DNA of 64,000 bases from Microbacterium pumilum (GTDB lineage Bacteria; Actinomycetota; Actinomycetes; Actinomycetales; Microbacteriaceae): the NCBI RefSeq assembly GCF_039530225.1, contig NZ_BAAAOH010000001.1:3286001-3350000 (forward strand), written 5' to 3'. Both the position numbers and the translations under genes were made by a program. Shown here piece by piece: positions 7,285 through 16,985 of the stretch (position 1 is its first letter; every line of letters starts with the position of its first letter). A model generated the notes under the pieces. That model was not told where the DNA came from and did no database searches. It worked only from the letters and a program-made list of their open reading frames with translations.

Positions 7285-8168
7285 CGCGCCACCGACCCGC
7301 GGACGGCACACCTACCGGCCTCGCCCTCTACGACAAGACCGCGCAGGATGCCGCAGCCACCGTGATCGCCGCGTACTCGACATCGTTCAGCCTCGCCTGC
7401 CGGCTGCTGGGGGCGAGACCGCGTCCTCATGTGCGAAATGTCTACGCACTCGTGCGCGTGGCTGACGAAATCGTCGACGGTCCCGCTGCGGCAGCGGGCC
7501 TGTCGCCGGAGATGACGCAAGCGGTGCTCGACGAGCTCGAGGTCGAGACCCTGCGGGCCATCGACCGGGGCTTCAGCGCGAACCTGGTGGTGCACGCGTT
7601 CGCCCGCACGGCCCGGGAGTGCGGCATTGCGGAGGATCTCGTGCGCCCGTTCTTCGCATCCATGCGCACCGATCTCTCGACGACCCAGCACGATGACGCC
7701 TCGCACGACGCGTACGTGTACGGCTCGGCCGAGGTCGTCGGTCTCATGTGCCTCCAGGTCTTCGTGAACGCCGGAGCGCCGCATCCGATCGCCCCTCCGA
7801 GCGAACTCGTCGACGGTGCGCGGCGCCTCGGAGCCGCCTTCCAAGACGTGAACTTCCTGCGCGATCTCGACGATGACGAGTCGGCGCTCGGTCGCGACTA
7901 CCTGGGACTGCATTCAGCCGGGACGAGCAGGGAAGCAGTGCTCGACCGCATCGACGCCGACCTCGCCGCCGCCGCCGCCGCCATCCCGCACCTGCCCGCC
8001 GACTGTCGTCGTGCCGTCACGGCCGCCCACGACCTGTTCGCCGAGCTGTCGTCCCGCCTGCGCAGCGCACCGAGCGCTCGCGAGCGCGTGCGGGTGCCCG
8101 ACACCGTCAAAGCACGACTGGCAGCCCGGGCGTGGCTCGGCTTCTCACCCCGCGAGGTGCGCACATGA
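7281..8168 (+). CDS. crtB: Phytoene synthase
   Basis: A 295-residue squalene/phytoene-synthase-fold enzyme joining two GGPP molecules to phytoene. The two aspartate-rich motifs are RVADEIVDG (Asp62, Asp66) and FQDVNFLRDLDDDESALGRD (about 190-207); FSLACRLLG near residue 36 is also family-typical. A GTG start overlaps the crtE stop (GTGA), and the stop overlaps the crtI ATG (ATGA). Confidence 0.95.
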   Translation: MTRHRPADGTPTGLALYDKTAQDAAATVIAAYSTSFSLACRLLGARPRPHVRNVYALVRVADEIVDGPAAAAGLSPEMTQAVLDELEVETLRAIDRGFSANLVVHAFARTARECGIAEDLVRPFFASMRTDLSTTQHDDASHDAYVYGSAEVVGLMCLQVFVNAGAPHPIAPPSELVDGARRLGAAFQDVNFLRDLDDDESALGRDYLGLHSAGTSREAVLDRIDADLAAAAAAIPHLPADCRRAVTAAHDLFAELSSRLRSAPSARERVRVPDTVKARLAARAWLGFSPREVRT

Positions 8169-9757
8169 CGGGCCGCGATCCCGGCCGCGCCGTGGTCATC
8201 GGCGGGGGTATCGCCGGACTCGCGACCGCAGCCCTGCTCGGCGCTGAGGGCTGGTCGGTCACGGTCTTCGAGGCCCGAGGGGATGTCGGCGGCCGGGCCG
8301 GAACGTGGGAGCAGGGCGGGTTCCGCTTCGACACCGGTCCGAGCTGGTACCTCATGCCCGAGGTGTTCGACCACTTCTTCCGCCTGCTCGGCACGAGCGC
8401 CGAGCGCGAACTCGACCTGGTCGACCTCGACCCCGCCTACCGCACGTTCTCCGAACCGTCCACCGGCTACTCCCCTGTCGACATCCGGTCCGGTCGGGAA
8501 GAGGCGACCGCATTGTTCGAGGGCATCGAGCCGGGCGCCGGCGCCCGCCTCGACGCGTACCTCGACTCCGCGGCAGACGCCTACGAGCTCTCCGTCACGC
8601 GCTTCCTTTACGACACGTACGAGAGCGGGTCGGGTCTTCGCGATCCGGTGCTGCTGCGACGGCTTCCGCAGCTCGCACCGCTCCTCACCCGCACCCTCGC
8701 GTCGCACATCGAGCGCCGCTTCAGCGACCCTCGGCTGCAGCAGATCCTCGGCTACCCCGCGGTGTTCCTCGGCGGTTCGCCCTACCGCATGCCGAGTCTG
8801 TACCACCTCATGAGTCACCTCGATCTGGATGACGGTGTTCGCTACCCCCGAGGGGGCTTCACCGAGATCATCCGCGCGATCGAGCGGCTCGCCCTCGCGC
8901 GGGGCGTCGTCGTCGAGAAGAATGCGGAAGTGGTGCAGATCGAAACGGCGCCACCCGACGGTCCACGCGTGTCCGGCTCCACCGCGGTGGCCACCGGTGT
9001 CGTGCTGGCGGATGGACGCCGCATCGAGGCGGACCTCGTCGTGTCGGCAGCCGACCTGCACCACACCGAGACGGCGCTGCTTCCGCGCGAGCTGCAGACC
9101 TACCCCGAGAAGTGGTGGGCTTCCAAGCAGCCGAGCCCCGGCGCGCTCCTCATCATGCTCGGCGTCGAGGGCGAGCTCCCCCAGCTCGCCCACCACACCC
9201 TCTTGTTCACGGACGATTGGCGAGGCAACTTCGACGACATCTTCGGCCGGCACCCGCGGATTCCCCAGCCCGCGTCTGTGTACATCTGCCGCCCAAGCGC
9301 GACCGACCCCACCGTCGCGCCGGCGGGGCACGAGAATCTGTTCGTGCTCGTACCGGTGCCCGCCGATCCTTCCCTGGGCCGGGGCGGTCTCGACGGGGAC
9401 GGCGACGCCGCCGTCGAGACCGCCGCCGACCGGGTGATCGAGCAGCTCGCGTCGTGGTGCGGCATCCCCGACCTCGCCGATCGCGTCGTCGTGCGCCGCA
9501 CCGTCGCACCCGGCGACTTCGCGGCCGACCTGCACGCCTGGCGCGGCAATGCGCTCGGCCTCGCCCACACGCTGTCGCAGAGCGCGGTGTTCCGCCCGCG
9601 CAATGCGTCACGCAAGGTCGATGGGCTCGTCTACGCGGGCTCATCCGTGCTGCCCGGAATCGGACTGCCGATGTGTCTGATCTCGGCGGAACTCGTGCTC
9701 AAGCGCCTGCGTGGCGACCGCTCGCCCGGACCCCTCCCCGAGCCCGCGAGGGTCTGA
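8165..9757 (+). CDS. crtI: Phytoene desaturase (CrtI type)
   Basis: A 530-residue FAD-dependent desaturase. The N-terminal dinucleotide fold is VVIGGGIAGLATAALL (about 10-25), continuing with VGGRAGTWEQGGFRFDTGPSW. The C-terminal CrtI signature appears as GLVYAGSSVLPGIGLPMCLIS. It should convert phytoene to lycopene in four desaturations. It overlaps crtB by 4 bp and is followed after one base by crtYe. Confidence 0.95.
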   Translation: MTGRDPGRAVVIGGGIAGLATAALLGAEGWSVTVFEARGDVGGRAGTWEQGGFRFDTGPSWYLMPEVFDHFFRLLGTSAERELDLVDLDPAYRTFSEPSTGYSPVDIRSGREEATALFEGIEPGAGARLDAYLDSAADAYELSVTRFLYDTYESGSGLRDPVLLRRLPQLAPLLTRTLASHIERRFSDPRLQQILGYPAVFLGGSPYRMPSLYHLMSHLDLDDGVRYPRGGFTEIIRAIERLALARGVVVEKNAEVVQIETAPPDGPRVSGSTAVATGVVLADGRRIEADLVVSAADLHHTETALLPRELQTYPEKWWASKQPSPGALLIMLGVEGELPQLAHHTLLFTDDWRGNFDDIFGRHPRIPQPASVYICRPSATDPTVAPAGHENLFVLVPVPADPSLGRGGLDGDGDAAVETAADRVIEQLASWCGIPDLADRVVVRRTVAPGDFAADLHAWRGNALGLAHTLSQSAVFRPRNASRKVDGLVYAGSSVLPGIGLPMCLISAELVLKRLRGDRSPGPLPEPARV

Positions 9758-9758
9758 C

Positions 9759-10118
9759 GTGCCGGGTCTCTACCTCGGGGCGATCATCCTGAGCGGCCTC
9801 GGCGTCGCACTGCTCGACGCTCGGTGGCGCCTCGCCGCCTGGCGGTCGCCGGCCAGGACAGGCGTGGCCGTGGCGATCGGCACGCTGTTCTTCCTCACGT
9901 GGGACGCGGTCGGCATCGTTTCGGGTGTGTTCGTCAAGGGTGACAGCCCGCTGCTGCTGGGCGTCGATCTGGCGCCGCAGCTGCCGCTCGAAGAGCCCTT
10001 CTTCCTCGCGTTCCTCTGCTACGTTTCGCTCGTGTTGTGGGCCGCCGCCGAACGCATCCTCAGCCGTCGAGAAAGGGCGGATGCGGCATCCGCATCGCTC
10101 GGCGAAGGGAAGCGATGA
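9759..10118 (+). CDS. crtYe: C50 carotenoid cyclase subunit (CrtYe-like)
   Basis: A 119-residue membrane protein with three predicted helices and the lycopene-cyclase-domain motif PLEEPFFLAFLCYVSL. The GTG start lies one base after the crtI stop. In corynebacteria CrtYe and CrtYf form a heterodimeric cyclase that closes the end rings of flavuxanthin-type C50 intermediates. Whether the rings are epsilon (decaprenoxanthin), gamma (sarcinaxanthin) or beta cannot be read from sequence by eye. Confidence 0.88.
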   Translation: MPGLYLGAIILSGLGVALLDARWRLAAWRSPARTGVAVAIGTLFFLTWDAVGIVSGVFVKGDSPLLLGVDLAPQLPLEEPFFLAFLCYVSLVLWAAAERILSRRERADAASASLGEGKR

Positions 10119-10423
10119 TGTACGCGCTCATCGTGGTTCCCTTCGCGATCGCGACGGCGATCGTCGTGTTCGCGACCGCCCGCCGGCCGGGTTTCGGGCG
10201 TCGAATGGCGGCCTCGGGGATCGCCGCCGCCGTGCTCGGCGCTCTGACCGCGGTCTTCGACAGCTTGATGATCGCGGCGGGACTGTTCACCTATCCGCCC
10301 GAGCATCTCATCGGCGTGCGAATCGGGCTGGCGCCTATCGAGGACTTCTCGTACGCGGTGTGCGCCGCCTTCCTGGTGCCGGCGATCTTCACGCTGCTCA
10401 CCCCGATGCGGGAGCGTTCGTGA
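10115..10423 (+). CDS. crtYf: C50 carotenoid cyclase subunit (CrtYf-like)
   Basis: A 102-residue partner of CrtYe with three predicted helices and the family motif LAPIEDFSYAVCAAFLVPAIF. The first of two adjacent ATG codons (10115) overlaps the crtYe stop, and GAAGGG lies just upstream. Its stop overlaps the start of the elongase gene (GTGA). The Glu-containing motifs in both subunits are the proposed catalytic acids of this cyclase family. Confidence 0.88.
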   Translation: MMYALIVVPFAIATAIVVFATARRPGFGRRMAASGIAAAVLGALTAVFDSLMIAAGLFTYPPEHLIGVRIGLAPIEDFSYAVCAAFLVPAIFTLLTPMRERS

Positions 10424-11313
10424 CCGTGGCTCCGCCCATCCGCCCGTCGGTCGCGGTGCGCCAGCTGCTCGTGTCGTCACGACCGGTCAGCTGGATCAAC
10501 ACCGCGTACCCCTTCGCCGCGGCGTACCTCCTCGCGGCCCGTCAAGTGGACGCGACCTTGGTGATCGGAACGCTGTTCTTCCTCGTGCCGTACAACCTGG
10601 CGATGTACGGGATCAACGACGTGTTCGACTACGAGTCCGACCTTCGCAACCCGCGCAAGGGCGGTGCCCATGGCGCCGTGCTCGACATCCGGCTGCACCG
10701 TCTGATCCTGTGGGCGGCGGCCCTCTCGTGTCTGCCGTTCGTCGTGTACCTCGTCATCGTCGGCTCGCCCTGGTCGTGGCTCGTGCTCGCGGCGAGCCTG
10801 TTCTTCGTCGTCTTCTACAGCGCCCCTCCGCTTCGCCTGAAGGAGGTGCCGTTCGCCGATTCGATCACGAGCAGCATCCACTTCTTCTCCCCCGCCGTCT
10901 ACGCGCTCGTACTGGCGGGCGCCGCGTGGACGTGGCAGCTCGTCGCCGTGATCGTGGCGTTCGCGCTGTGGGGGGTGGCGTCGCACGCCTTCGGCGCGGT
11001 GCAGGATGTCGTCGCCGACCGCACGGCCGGCATCTCATCGATCGCGACGGCGCGCGGCGCACGCTGGACGGTGCGATTCTCCCTGGCCTGCTACGCCGGA
11101 GCAGCGCTCGTGATCCTTTTCACGGCGTGGCCGGGCCCGCTGGCCGCGGTTGCCGTCGTGCCCTACCTCGTGCTCGTGTGGCCATTCCGCAACATCACCG
11201 ACGAGACCGCGACAGAGGCGACGAGGGGCTGGCGCCGGTTCCTCTGGGTGAACCAGCTCGCCGGCTTCGTCGTGACTCTGCTGCTGATCTGGTACGCGCT
11301 GCTGACTGCCTGA
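10420..11313 (+). CDS. crtEb: Lycopene elongase, UbiA-family prenyltransferase
   Basis: A 297-residue integral membrane UbiA-type prenyltransferase with about eight hydrophobic segments. The first Asp-rich motif is NDVFDYESDLRNPRKGG, and the second region is AVQDVVADRTAGISS. In this operon the expected job is to add C5 units from DMAPP to both ends of lycopene, giving C45/C50 flavuxanthin-type products for CrtYe/CrtYf. The GTG start overlaps the crtYf stop, with GGGAG upstream. It ends only 3 bp from the convergent UPF0182 gene; no terminator hairpin is visible. Confidence 0.93.
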   Translation: MTVAPPIRPSVAVRQLLVSSRPVSWINTAYPFAAAYLLAARQVDATLVIGTLFFLVPYNLAMYGINDVFDYESDLRNPRKGGAHGAVLDIRLHRLILWAAALSCLPFVVYLVIVGSPWSWLVLAASLFFVVFYSAPPLRLKEVPFADSITSSIHFFSPAVYALVLAGAAWTWQLVAVIVAFALWGVASHAFGAVQDVVADRTAGISSIATARGARWTVRFSLACYAGAALVILFTAWPGPLAAVAVVPYLVLVWPFRNITDETATEATRGWRRFLWVNQLAGFVVTLLLIWYALLTA

Positions 11314-11316
11314 CCG

Positions 11317-14205
11317 CTACGGCTGCGTACCGAGGGCGAGGAGCTTCTCGACGGCTGCGGTGAGGCGGTCGTCGGCCTCGGCGAATGCCGTCAGGTCGCC
11401 ATCCTTGAGCGCCGCATCCCGATCCAGCATCGCCTGTCGTGCGTCCTCGAGGGCGGCCTGGTAGTCGTCGGTCGGCGTCTCGCCCGGAGTCGGCGTCGGG
11501 GTCGGTGTCGATCCCGGTGACGGCTCGACGCCGGTGTCGCCGGCAGACGCTCCGGAGTCGCCCTGGAACAACACGTCGAGCGCCTCGTCCAGGGTCGGCT
11601 CGAAGGCGATGTTGTCGCCGAACGCGACCAGCACCTTCTGCAGCGCAGGCAGCTGAGTGCCGCTGGAGGCCTGCACGAACACGGGCTGCACGTACAGCAG
11701 ACCGCCTCCGACCGGCAGCGTCAGCAGGTTGCCGTTGAGCACCTCGGACTGGCCCTGTTTCAGAATGTTGATCTGCGCCGAGATCACCGGATCCGAGTTG
11801 AAGGTGTTCTGCACCTGCCCAGGACCCGGGATCGTATCGTCCGCGGATATCTCGAGCATTCGGAGTTTGCCGTACTCCTTGCTCTTCACTCCCGCTTTGC
11901 CCCCGGCGTTCGAATCGACCGCCAGATACCCCATCAGAACGTTGCGGCTGTTGTTGCCTTCGGACGATGGGATGAAGGTCGTGAACATCGAGAATGCGGG
12001 CACCTTCTGCCCCGGCATCTGCATGGTCAGGTAGTACGGCGGCTGCAGACGCGCGTCGGTCTGCGGGTCGTTCGGGGTCGCCCACGCGTTGTCGCGCTGG
12101 TAGAACGACTGCGCGTTGTCGACGTGGTAGACGCCGAGCAGGGCCCGCTGCACCTTGAACAGGTCGGTGGGGTACCGCACGTGGCTCATGAGCTCGCCGG
12201 ACATCTCGGAGATCGGCTTGAGAGTCGACGGGTAGATCTTCTGCCATGCCTGCAGCATCGGATCCGTCTCATCCCACGCGTAGAGCGTCACCGAGCCGTC
12301 GTACGCGTCGACTGTCGCCTTCACCGAGTTGCGGATGTAGTTGATGTCGTCGAGAGCGAAGCGGGGCGCGGTGTTGTTCGCGTCGGTGATCGCGTCCTGC
12401 AGGCTCACCGTCGTCGAGTACGGGTAGTTCGCGCTCAGCGTGTAGCCGTCGATGATCCACACCACGCGACCGTTCACCACGCTGGGGTACGGGTCGCTGT
12501 CGAGCTCGAGGTAGGGCGCGGCCTTCTGCACGCGGACGCTCGGGTCGCGGTCGTAGAGGATCTGTGAGTCCTGGTTCAGGTAGTCCGAGAACAGGATCTG
12601 CTCGGACTGGAACTTCAGCGCGTAGATGAGGCGGTTGAAGACGCTGCCGATGTTCGGTCCGCCGTTGCCCTCGAACGTCGTTTTCGTCTCACCCGCGCCG
12701 TTCGCACCGGACGGGTAGTCGAGCTCGATCGGCTCCGCGTCCTTCGGCGCTCCGACGATCGAATACGGGGCGGAGTACTCACCGAAATACACGCGGGGCT
12801 CGAAGTCCTCGCTGTCGGAGAGGAAGCCCGCCGCGGGGATGCCGCGCTCCAGGAACACGGGGTTGCCGTCCGTCGTGCGCTTGTTGCCCGCCGCCGCGAC
12901 CAGGCCGTACCCGTGGGTGTACACGAGTGTGGAGTTCTGCCACGACGCGGCCGCGCCCAGCTGGTCGACGTTGAGCTCGCGCACCGACACCACCGTGTCC
13001 TGCGACTTGCCGTCGATCTCGTAGCGGTCGACATCGAGCGGATCCTTGAACTGGTAGTACGCGCGGTACTGCTCGAGCTGACGGACGGTGGGGCTGATGA
13101 TCGCCGGGTCCATGATGCGGATCTGCGCGGTGGTCGCCGCATCCTCACGCAACTGGCCGGCCTCGACATTGGTGGTGGCGTTGAACGGGATCTTGTCGAG
13201 CCCATCGATGCCGTACGCCTCTTTGGTCATGTCGATGTTGCGCTGGTAGAACTGCCCCTCGAGCGCCAGCTGGTTGGGCTTCACCTGGAAGGTGTTCACG
13301 ACCCAGGGATAGCCGACACCCAGCACGATGGCCGACACGATGAGCAGGCCCGTCGCGATGAGAGGGTAGCGCCAGCGCCCGATGATGGCGGTGACGAAGA
13401 ACAGGATCGCCACGACCACGGCGACGATCGCGAGGATCGTCTGACCGGGGATGATGGCGTTGACCCCGGTGTAGCCGGGGCCCGTGATGCGATCGCCGGG
13501 CTCGACGAGGGTCTTGTAGCGGTCGAGCCACAGGCTCGCCCCCTGCACCAGCAGATAGAGGCCGGCGAGCACGGCGACCTGGATGCGCGCGGCCTTCGAG
13601 ATGCGGAGTTCGCGCTGACCGATCCGCACCGATCCGTACAGGTACGACACGATCGCCGTCACCAGCAGGCACACCATCAGCACCGCCGAGGTGAAGCCGA
13701 GCAGCGCGCTGTAGAACGGCATCGCGAACAGGTAGAACCCCGTGTCCATCCCGAACTGCGGGTCGGTGAGCTTCGTCTGGACGCCGTTGAACCACAGCCA
13801 GGTGGTCTCCCACTGGGCGGATGTCGCGAAGCCGGCGAAGAAGCCGAAGAAGATCGGGATGCCCCACATCGCGAGCCGGCGGAGGGGTTCGACGACCTCC
13901 TGGTAGCGGTCGAGCTGGGAGCTCAGTCGCGCGTAAACCGGGCGGAGGCGATAGGCGAGCTGGATGGCGAGCCAAACCGGCACAGCCATGCCCAGGAACC
14001 CGACGACGAACATCACGACACGTGCGATCCACTGCGTGAGCAGCACGGAACTGAACGTCAACTGGTCGTACCAGAGCCAGTCCGCGTACAGGTTCGCGAA
14101 GATGAAGAAGGCCACGACGAGCGCGGCGATGATCGCGAGGGAGATCGCGACGATCCGTCGGGTGCGGGAGGGTGTGGCCGGAGTCGGCGCCGAGGTCGTG
14201 GTCAC
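11317..14205 (-). CDS. UPF0182 family large membrane protein
   Basis: A 962-residue protein. Residues 1-320 hold about seven membrane segments (from RRIVAISLAIIAALVVAFFIFANLY onwards, with the family motif YADWLWYDQL). A large extracytoplasmic domain follows, and the C-terminus has an acidic Pro/Thr-rich linker and a charged helix rich in Ala, Asp and Glu. This matches UPF0182, widespread in actinobacteria; function is unknown, with an envelope role assumed. The GTG at 14205 lies 6 nt after a TAGGAT box (14212-14217), indicating leaderless transcription. Confidence 0.93.
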   Translation of the reverse strand: MTTTSAPTPATPSRTRRIVAISLAIIAALVVAFFIFANLYADWLWYDQLTFSSVLLTQWIARVVMFVVGFLGMAVPVWLAIQLAYRLRPVYARLSSQLDRYQEVVEPLRRLAMWGIPIFFGFFAGFATSAQWETTWLWFNGVQTKLTDPQFGMDTGFYLFAMPFYSALLGFTSAVLMVCLLVTAIVSYLYGSVRIGQRELRISKAARIQVAVLAGLYLLVQGASLWLDRYKTLVEPGDRITGPGYTGVNAIIPGQTILAIVAVVVAILFFVTAIIGRWRYPLIATGLLIVSAIVLGVGYPWVVNTFQVKPNQLALEGQFYQRNIDMTKEAYGIDGLDKIPFNATTNVEAGQLREDAATTAQIRIMDPAIISPTVRQLEQYRAYYQFKDPLDVDRYEIDGKSQDTVVSVRELNVDQLGAAASWQNSTLVYTHGYGLVAAAGNKRTTDGNPVFLERGIPAAGFLSDSEDFEPRVYFGEYSAPYSIVGAPKDAEPIELDYPSGANGAGETKTTFEGNGGPNIGSVFNRLIYALKFQSEQILFSDYLNQDSQILYDRDPSVRVQKAAPYLELDSDPYPSVVNGRVVWIIDGYTLSANYPYSTTVSLQDAITDANNTAPRFALDDINYIRNSVKATVDAYDGSVTLYAWDETDPMLQAWQKIYPSTLKPISEMSGELMSHVRYPTDLFKVQRALLGVYHVDNAQSFYQRDNAWATPNDPQTDARLQPPYYLTMQMPGQKVPAFSMFTTFIPSSEGNNSRNVLMGYLAVDSNAGGKAGVKSKEYGKLRMLEISADDTIPGPGQVQNTFNSDPVISAQINILKQGQSEVLNGNLLTLPVGGGLLYVQPVFVQASSGTQLPALQKVLVAFGDNIAFEPTLDEALDVLFQGDSGASAGDTGVEPSPGSTPTPTPTPGETPTDDYQAALEDARQAMLDRDAALKDGDLTAFAEADDRLTAAVEKLLALGTQP

Positions 14206-14228
14206 CGTCCCATCCTAGGCGCGCGGTT

Positions 14229-14244
14229 CTGGGCGATCGCCCAG
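14229..14244. repeat. 16-bp perfect palindrome upstream of the UPF0182 gene
   Basis: CTGGGCGATCGCCCAG lies between the ylbL-like stop and the UPF0182 -10 box, at about the position of its -35 region (12-27 nt upstream of the -10). It could be a regulator site or the stem of a weak terminator; nothing distinguishes these. Confidence 0.4.
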
Positions 14245-14291
14245 TGCCCGCTGGGGGAACACATAGCGTTCTCCGCCGTCAGCGAACCGGG

Positions 14292-15416
14292 TCAGCCGGC
14301 GTCACAGGTCGGCAGCGCATCCATATCCCCGCCGTCGCTGATCGCCTCCAGCACCGCCAGCGAGTCATCGAGGTCAGCCACCGAGAACACGCGAAGGTCT
14401 CCCGGGATGTGACCGACCACTTCGTCGCAATTCGATGCCGGAGCGAGGAACCAGTCCGCACCGGCGTCCAGTGCACCCCAGAGTTTCTGACGGATGCCGC
14501 CGATCGGGCCGACGGTTCCGTCGGCCGTGATCGTCCCGGTGCCGGCCACGCTCTCGCCGCCGTTGAGCTCTCCCGGCGTCAGCACGTCCATGATCCCGAG
14601 GGCGAACATCATCCCCGCGCTCGGTCCGCCGACGTTGTTCAGCTGGATCGTCACGTCGAACGGAAAGTCGTAGTCGGTGGTGAGCGTCACGCCGATGAGC
14701 CACAGCGTCTCGCCGTCGACCTCGACCTGCTTGGGGGTGACCGACACGGTCTGCTCGACGCCATCCCGCTCGATGAGCATCTGGATGGGGGCGCCTTCGC
14801 CCCCGTTCACCACACCACGGAGGGACTCGGCGTCCGTCACCGGGGCGCCGTTCGCCTCGAGGATGACATCGCCCTCCTCGAGGATCCCCTTGGCCGCTGC
14901 GTCGTCGGTGAACGAATGGACGACGATCTGGGGGTCGACGTCGTAGCCGAGCTCGGTGAGCGCCGCGGCGGTCGCCTCGTTCTGCGAGTCGACCATCATG
15001 GCCGCGCTCTCCTGGTTTCGCTCCTCGCTGGTCTGGCCCTCGGGGAAGACCGAATCGATCGGCAGCACCGCATTGCTCGGGTTGAACCACGCCGTCGCAA
15101 GCTCGAACCAGGACGGAGTGCGCTCGCGGGAGCCGGCGAGCTGGACCGTCAGCAGGTCGAGCGCTCCGTCGGTCGGATACGTATCGGCACCTTCGACGGA
15201 GATGAGCGGCACCTGCGTGCCGTCGGCCGCTGCCGCGGTTCCCAGGGTGTTGTACACCGGTCCGGGCTGCTGGATCACGTACGGCGTGGGAATGAACGTC
15301 AGTGCGAGCAGGACCACCAGCGCGATGACCAGCGCCCAGATTCCCGCAAGCGTCCCGCGCGACATCCGTCGCCGCGGGGGCGGCGTGATGGTGACGTTCT
15401 CGTCGAACAGCGCCAC
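14292..15416 (-). CDS. YlbL-type membrane protease with PDZ and Lon-like (S16) domains
   Basis: A 374-residue protein with one N-terminal membrane anchor (about 23-43), a PDZ domain around 185-240 (GILEEGDVILEANGAPV) and a C-terminal Lon-type proteolytic fold. The Ser-Lys dyad is visible as GGPSAGMMFALG (Ser) and GGIRQKLWGALDAG (Lys). In Bacillus, YlbL contributes to DNA-damage checkpoint recovery by degrading a division inhibitor; the actinobacterial role is less defined. The GTG start is preceded by AGGAGAG. It is divergent from the Zincin_2 gene and upstream of UPF0182 on the same strand. Confidence 0.92.
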   Translation of the reverse strand: MALFDENVTITPPPRRRMSRGTLAGIWALVIALVVLLALTFIPTPYVIQQPGPVYNTLGTAAAADGTQVPLISVEGADTYPTDGALDLLTVQLAGSRERTPSWFELATAWFNPSNAVLPIDSVFPEGQTSEERNQESAAMMVDSQNEATAAALTELGYDVDPQIVVHSFTDDAAAKGILEEGDVILEANGAPVTDAESLRGVVNGGEGAPIQMLIERDGVEQTVSVTPKQVEVDGETLWLIGVTLTTDYDFPFDVTIQLNNVGGPSAGMMFALGIMDVLTPGELNGGESVAGTGTITADGTVGPIGGIRQKLWGALDAGADWFLAPASNCDEVVGHIPGDLRVFSVADLDDSLAVLEAISDGGDMDALPTCDAG

Positions 15417-15539
15417 GGGGGCTCTCCTGCCTGGTCGTTCGCGACCGGCGTAAGGGGAAGGCTCCCAGCCGGGGAGTGCGAGTAATGCGTGCGACTAGCG
15501 TAGAACGCACTTCGCAGACGTGTCTGAAAGGCGGCTGAA

Positions 15540-16985
15540 GTGGCAGACGAGGACCGCAGTCCCGAGGACGAGTTCCAGGAGCTGCTCAGGCAGCTGCTGG
15601 GCGGCGGCGGCGGCGAGCTCGACGCCGAGCAGCTGTCACGCCTCTCGGGCATGAACATCGATCCCGCGATGATGCAGACCATGATGCAGCACCTGCAGGG
15701 CGCCTTCGCAGGCGGCGCGGACGGGGCGATCTCGTGGGACCTCGCCAAGCGCCAGGCCCTGCACATCGCGAACCAGGACGGCCTCGGCGTGACCGCCGGG
15801 CAGCGCACCGACCTCGACCAGGCTTTCGCGCTGGCCACGCTGTGGCTGAGCGAGGCCACGACGATCGCAGAGCTCGCGAGCGCTCCGCAGTCGATGACCC
15901 GGGGCGGATGGGTCGAAGCCACGCTGCCGTTCTGGCAGGAGCTCGCCGAGCCGGTCGCCACCAGCATCTCCGACGCACTGACCGCCGCGCTCAGCGAGCA
16001 GGCGCCCGACGACATGCAGGGGCTCGTGGAGGGCGCCGGACGGCTGATGCGCACCGTCGGAGGGTCTCTCTTCGCGTCGCAGCTCGGGCAGGTCGTGGGT
16101 GACCTGTCCAAAGAGGTCGTGAGCGGCGGGGATGTCGGCATCCCGATAATGCCGGACGGCGTCGCGGCCATCCTGCCGCAGAACTTCGCCGATTTCGGCC
16201 GCGACCTGGAGATCCCGGACGATCAGCTCGCCCTCTACGCCGCGGTGCGCGAACTCGCGCATGCGCGACTCTTCCGCCACGCGCGATGGCTGCGACTGCA
16301 CGTCATCTCTCAGGTCACTGAATTCGCTCGTGGAGTGCACGTCGACACCGATGCCCTCGAGGAGCTCGCATCTCGTTTCGACCCGTCCGAGCCGGAAGAG
16401 CTGCGGCGGGCCCTCGAGAGCGGCGCGCTGCTGCCGGCTCGGTCCGACGCGCAGAACGCCGCCCTCACCCGCCTCGAGAATCTCCTCGCCACCATCGAGG
16501 GGTGGGTCGACGTCGTGACGGAGAACGCCGCGTCGCGCCTTCCCACCGCGGATCGCATCGCCGAGGCCGTGCGCCGCCGCCGCGCCGTGGGCGGCCCTGC
16601 CGAGCGGGCGCTCGCATCCCTCGTCGGCCTCGAGCTGCGACCCCGTCGCATGCGCGAGGCGGCCGCGATGTGGCGTGCCGTGACGGACGCCGTCGGCGTC
16701 GGCGCACGCGATTCGCTGTGGGACTACCCGGACCTCATGCCGACGGCGGACGACATCGACGATCCTGCCTCGCTGATCGCCCGGCTCGAGGCTCGTGTCC
16801 GCGGCGACGAACCGGTCACGGACGAGATGGACGACGCGCTCGCACAGCTGCTCGCCGACGAAAGCGCCCCCGGTGGAGATACCGGCCCCGGCGCGGGCGA
16901 GGGCGAGGCCGGGGAAGGCGACTCCGGCGATGGTGGGGGCGACGACTCCGGTGGCGCGGCGCCACACGACAACCGGCCGGTGTGA
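15540..16985 (+). CDS. Zincin_2-type putative zinc-dependent metalloprotease
   Basis: A 481-residue protein matching the actinobacterial Zincin_2 / putative hydrolase family: N-terminal Met/Gln-rich helix, ISWDLAKRQALHIAN, and the conserved core AVRELAHARLFRHARWLRLHV (about residues 234-254), which carries the putative metal ligands. No classical HExxH is present, as far as I can see. The C-terminal 40 residues are a Gly/Asp/Glu-rich tail. GTG start with GAAAGGCGG upstream. It is divergent from the YlbL-like gene; enzymatic activity is a family-based inference. Confidence 0.85.
   Translation: MADEDRSPEDEFQELLRQLLGGGGGELDAEQLSRLSGMNIDPAMMQTMMQHLQGAFAGGADGAISWDLAKRQALHIANQDGLGVTAGQRTDLDQAFALATLWLSEATTIAELASAPQSMTRGGWVEATLPFWQELAEPVATSISDALTAALSEQAPDDMQGLVEGAGRLMRTVGGSLFASQLGQVVGDLSKEVVSGGDVGIPIMPDGVAAILPQNFADFGRDLEIPDDQLALYAAVRELAHARLFRHARWLRLHVISQVTEFARGVHVDTDALEELASRFDPSEPEELRRALESGALLPARSDAQNAALTRLENLLATIEGWVDVVTENAASRLPTADRIAEAVRRRRAVGGPAERALASLVGLELRPRRMREAAAMWRAVTDAVGVGARDSLWDYPDLMPTADDIDDPASLIARLEARVRGDEPVTDEMDDALAQLLADESAPGGDTGPGAGEGEAGEGDSGDGGGDDSGGAAPHDNRPV

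Noticed and set aside
12913..14412. Plus-strand ORF opposite the UPF0182 gene
   Set aside because: The composition is an antisense pattern (Arg, Asp, Glu, Val repeats); the minus-strand protein has clear membrane helices and family motifs.
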